From DATDCY01 sp031406795 [NCBI: Candidatus Rokuibacteriota bacterium] (GTDB taxonomy: Bacteria > JAUVQV01): DNA of 24,373 nt. This document shows positions 22,256-24,373 of the stretch, one piece after another; position 1 is the stretch's first letter; every line of letters begins with the position of its first letter. The DNA lies in the NCBI GenBank assembly GCA_031406795.1, contig JANOHV010000147.1, forward strand, positions 1 to 24,373. Direction: 5' to 3'. Both the position numbers and the translations under genes were made by a program. The notes below the pieces were generated by a model. It saw only the letters and a list, made by a program, of their open reading frames with translations. It searched no databases and was not told the origin of the DNA.

Positions 22256-23380
22256 ATGGCGAGCGAGAAGAAGCCCGGGGTCCTGCACATCGACACCGAG
22301 CGCACCTGGCGCGGCGGGCAACAGCAGGCAGCCTGGCTGCTCGAGGGGATGCTCGCCCGGGGCTGGCCGGCCGCCCTGGCCTGCCCTCCCGGATCGATGC
22401 TCGCGGAGCGCGGCCGCGCGCGCTCCTGGCCCGTGCACGCCGTGCCGATGCGCGGCGAACTCGACGCCGCCGCGGGCCGCCAGCTCGCGCGCATCGCCCG
22501 CGCCGCCGACCTGCCGATCCTTCACGCCCACTCCAGCCACGCGCTGGCCCTCGGCCTCTGGGCCCGGCTCTTCGACCGGCGCCTCCGCCTCGTCGCGTCC
22601 CGCCGGGTCGACTTCCCGATCCGCGCGCATTTCCTGAGCCGCCTCAAGTACTCCACCGCGCTTCTCGACCGGATCATCTGCGTCTCGGCCGCGGTGCGCG
22701 CGCAGCTTCTCGCCGACGGCGTCCCTGCGGCCAGGCTCGTCGTCATCCCGAGCGGCGTCGACACGCGGCGGTTCGCGGGCGTACGTCCCCCGCCGCACCT
22801 GCGCCGCTCGCTCGGCATCCCGAGCGGGCACCTGGTGATCGGCACCGTCGCGGCGCTCGCCGACCACAAGGACTACCCGACCCTGCTGCGCGCCGCCCGC
22901 CTCGTGCTCGACAAGGAACCCGACGTCTCGTTCGTCGCGGTCGGCGACGGCCCGCTGCACCAGGAGATCACGGCCCTCGCCCACGAACTCGGCCTCGGCA
23001 AGCGCTTTCTCTTCCTGGGCTTTCGCGAGGACGTCGGCGCGCTGCTCAAGGTCTTCGATGTCTTCGTGCTGGCCTCCAAGACCGAGGGACTGGGGACCTC
23101 GCTCCTCGACGCGCAGGCGCTCGGGCTGCCGATCGTCGCGTGCCGCGCCGGCGGCATCCCCGAAATCGTCACCGATCGCGTGACCGGCCTGCTCGTCCCG
23201 CCCGGCGAACCGCCCGCGCTGGCGGCCGCGCTGCTGGAGCTGGCCCACGACGCGGACCTGAGCGACAAACTCGGCGCCGCGGCGAAAAAAGCCGTCCAGC
23301 AGCACGACGTCAGCCGCACGGTAGAGGCGCACCTGGAACTCTACCGCTCGCTCATCGGCGATCAAGCCGGGCGGGAATGA
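22256..23380 (+). CDS. Glycosyltransferase family 4
   Basis: The 374-residue protein has the GT-B fold of family GT4, which moves sugars from nucleotide donors to lipids or polysaccharides at the inner face of the inner membrane. Motifs: HIDTERTWRGGQQQAAWLL (N-terminal acceptor domain), VIPSGVDTRRF (about 160-170), GTVAALADHKDYPTLLRA and the donor-site KTEGLGTSLLDAQALGLPIVACRAGGIPEIV, where the usual E(x7)E reads Glu...Asp. ATG 22256 was chosen over TTG 22235, in frame but with the -10-like TACAAT between them. The stop TGA lies inside the loop of a GC-rich repeat hairpin (23369-23393), so the last three residues (GRE) come from the repeat. It lies near UDP-glucuronate epimerase genes, suggesting surface polysaccharide work. 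Confidence 0.9.
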   Translation: MASEKKPGVLHIDTERTWRGGQQQAAWLLEGMLARGWPAALACPPGSMLAERGRARSWPVHAVPMRGELDAAAGRQLARIARAADLPILHAHSSHALALGLWARLFDRRLRLVASRRVDFPIRAHFLSRLKYSTALLDRIICVSAAVRAQLLADGVPAARLVVIPSGVDTRRFAGVRPPPHLRRSLGIPSGHLVIGTVAALADHKDYPTLLRAARLVLDKEPDVSFVAVGDGPLHQEITALAHELGLGKRFLFLGFREDVGALLKVFDVFVLASKTEGLGTSLLDAQALGLPIVACRAGGIPEIVTDRVTGLLVPPGEPPALAAALLELAHDADLSDKLGAAAKKAVQQHDVSRTVEAHLELYRSLIGDQAGRE

Positions 23381-23489
23381 ATCCCGCCCCTACACCGATC
23401 CTGGATCGCCCAACGGACCGGGCGGGAATGAATCCCGCCCCTACACCGATCGTAATCCCCGTCCGTAGGGGAGGGGTTCATCCCCTCCC
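23369..23489 (+). repeat. Three GC-rich hairpin repeats after the GT4 gene
   Basis: Copies 1 and 2 (23369-23393 and 23420-23444) are identical, with arms GGGCGGG and CCCGCCC around AATGAAT and followed by CTACACCGATC; they lie 51 bases apart. Copy 3 (23465-23489) is reversed: GTAGGGGAGGGG, TTCAT, CCCCTCCC. Copy 1 overlaps the stop codon of the GT4 gene. The cluster separates two convergent genes. Confidence 0.88.
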
Positions 23490-23518
23490 TCGACGACCCG
23501 GTCCCAATCCGCACACGG

Positions 23519-24055
23519 TCAGACCTTGTAGTAGCCCTTGTACCAGTCGACGAACTTCGCGATGCCCTCTTCGACGGTCGTTGCCGGCTTGAAGCCCACG
23601 TCGCGCACCAGATCCTCCACGTCCGCGAACGTCTCGGCCACGTCCCCCGCCTGCATCGGCAGCATCAGCTTCTCGGCCTTCTTGCCGAGACACTTTTCGA
23701 GCACCTCGATGTAGCGCATCAGCTCCACCGGCTCGTTGTTGCCGATGTTGTAGATCCGCCACGGCGCGTAGCTCGTCGCGCTGTCCGGCTTCATGCCGCT
23801 CCAGGCCGGATCCGGCGCGGCGACCCGGTCGATGACCCGCACCACCCCCTCGACGATGTCGTCGATGTAGGTGAAGTCGCGCCGCATCTTCCCGTTGTTG
23901 AAGACCTCGATCGGCCGCCCCTCGAGAATCGCTTTCGTGAAGAGAAACAGCGCCATGTCCGGGCGCCCCCACGGGCCGTACACCGTGAAAAAGCGCAGCC
24001 CCGTACAGGCCGTCCCGAACAGCGAGGCGTACGCGTGCGCCATCAGCTCGCTGCC
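23519..24055 (-). pseudogene. UDP-glucuronate 4-epimerase, C-terminal half only
   Basis: This minus-strand reading frame encodes about 178 residues matching the C-terminal half of a NAD-dependent UDP-glucuronate 4-epimerase: [79 protein letters not shown] and the end [11 protein letters not shown]. Homology begins abruptly at Gly-Ser-Glu-Leu-Met; the next upstream codon (24058-24056) is TAG. The NAD-binding loop and the catalytic Tyr-x-x-x-Lys, which should lie just upstream, are missing. An internal ATG at 24043 could start translation, but the product would lack the Rossmann core and be inactive. It is either a remnant cut by an inversion or an artefact of assembly. Confidence 0.82.
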
Positions 24056-24056
24056 C

Positions 24057-24143
24057 TACGATTACGTCGCCGCCGGCCTCGCCGAGGACTGGTGGACACT
24101 GATCAAGGCCGAGTGGGTGGACTCGGGGGAGTTCGGGCTGTGA
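24057..24143 (+). CDS. C-terminal fragment of an unidentified protein, coupled to the epimerase start
   Basis: The plus-strand frame reads YDYVAAGLAEDWW, TLIKAEW, VDSGEFGL and stops at 24141-24143, overlapping the GTG of the epimerase (GTGA). Such coupling is typical of genuine neighbours, so this looks like the 3' end of a real gene. Its 5' part is absent: upstream of about 24057 the same frame is antisense to the minus-strand epimerase. I do not recognise the protein. Confidence 0.5.
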   Translation, partial: YDYVAAGLAEDWWTLIKAEWVDSGEFGL

Positions 24144-24373
24144 AGAAGATTCTCGTGACCGGGGCCGCCGGCTTCATCGGCTCCAGCCTCTCGCTGCGGC
24201 TGCCCGAGCGGGGCGACGCCGTCGACGGGCTCGACAACATGAACGACTACTACGACGTCGCCCTGAAGCAGGCGCGGCTGGATCGCCTGAAGGGGCACGC
24301 CGGGTTCACGCTGGCGCGCCTGGCTCTGGAGGACCGCGAGGCGATGGCGCGGCTCTTCGCGGAGCAGGGCTTC
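24140..24373 (+). CDS. NAD-dependent UDP-glucuronate 4-epimerase, N-terminal part, cut by window edge
   Basis: The frame from GTG 24140 encodes 78 residues to the window end: MKKILVTGAAGFIGSSLSLRL (Rossmann NAD-binding TGAAGFIG at 7-14), DGLDNMNDYYDVALKQARLDRL (the family's characteristic LDNxNDYYDVxLKxARL) and FTLARLALEDREAMARLFAEQGF. These identify the UDP-glucuronate 4-epimerase group, which makes UDP-galacturonate for capsule or lipopolysaccharide. The Asp of the usual 'VRLDLADRE' segment is replaced (ARLALEDRE), a minor change. It is the part missing from the minus-strand fragment at 23519-24055. Whether it continues as a full gene lies outside the window. Confidence 0.85.
   Translation, partial: MKKILVTGAAGFIGSSLSLRLPERGDAVDGLDNMNDYYDVALKQARLDRLKGHAGFTLARLALEDREAMARLFAEQGF

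Noticed and set aside
23871-24143. A 90-residue plus-strand gene
   Set aside because: Its first two-thirds are antisense to the epimerase fragment; only the last 28 codons, after the junction near 24057, look like genuine coding sequence.

Overview
The window is GC-rich, gene-dense bacterial DNA. The order aroF-tyrA-aroA-cmk-(ATP-grasp)-ispH-rpsA-sppA resembles the arrangement I recall from Geobacter and related Deltaproteobacteria (Desulfuromonadota/Desulfobacterota). Paired DUF507 genes and a class I-beta DAHP synthase with an N-terminal ferredoxin-like domain fit the same group. The lineage is inferred; no rRNA gene is present. Genes at both edges are cut.

Layout. (1) 1-2974: tail of a polysaccharide deacetylase, then an apparent operon of a membrane-anchored cell-wall amidase, an actin-like ATPase closest to MamK, and a small lipoprotein-like protein. 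(2) 3003-12073: aromatic amino-acid genes (aroF, tyrA, aroA), cmk, a D-Ala-D-Ala-ligase-like ATP-grasp enzyme, ispH, rpsA and sppA. (3) 12128-15649: iron module with fur, two feoA genes, feoB and a small Cys-rich FeoB-associated membrane protein, with Fur-box-like sites before fur and the first feoA. (4) 15570-19097, minus strand: xerD, a RodZ-like protein, a lipoprotein and a TPR-AIM24 protein. (5) 19412-20743, minus strand: two DUF507 genes and lepB. (6) 20883-23380, plus strand: a PfkB-family kinase and a GT4 glycosyltransferase. (7) 23519-24373: the C-terminal half of a UDP-glucuronate epimerase on the minus strand, facing the N-terminal part of the same kind of enzyme on the plus strand, with an abrupt junction near 24053-24060.

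The intergenic DNA holds several repeat families. One is an imperfect palindrome with arms like GTTGAAAAAGG, seen in three copies; one copy appears to supply the ribosome-binding site and start codon of tyrA. Another is a short GC-rich hairpin (CCCC/GGGG arms, GTAG at one edge) in at least nine copies that often lie right at gene ends. There is also a 41-bp tandem repeat and a pair of inverted REP-like units.

The two most interesting signals are the orphan MamK-like actin coupled to a peptidoglycan amidase with no magnetosome genes nearby, and the split, inverted epimerase. A third pattern is that several genes (fur, pfkB-like, GT4, ispH, xerD) have a -10-like hexamer only 6-10 bases before the start codon and no clear Shine-Dalgarno, which suggests leaderless or nearly leaderless mRNAs.
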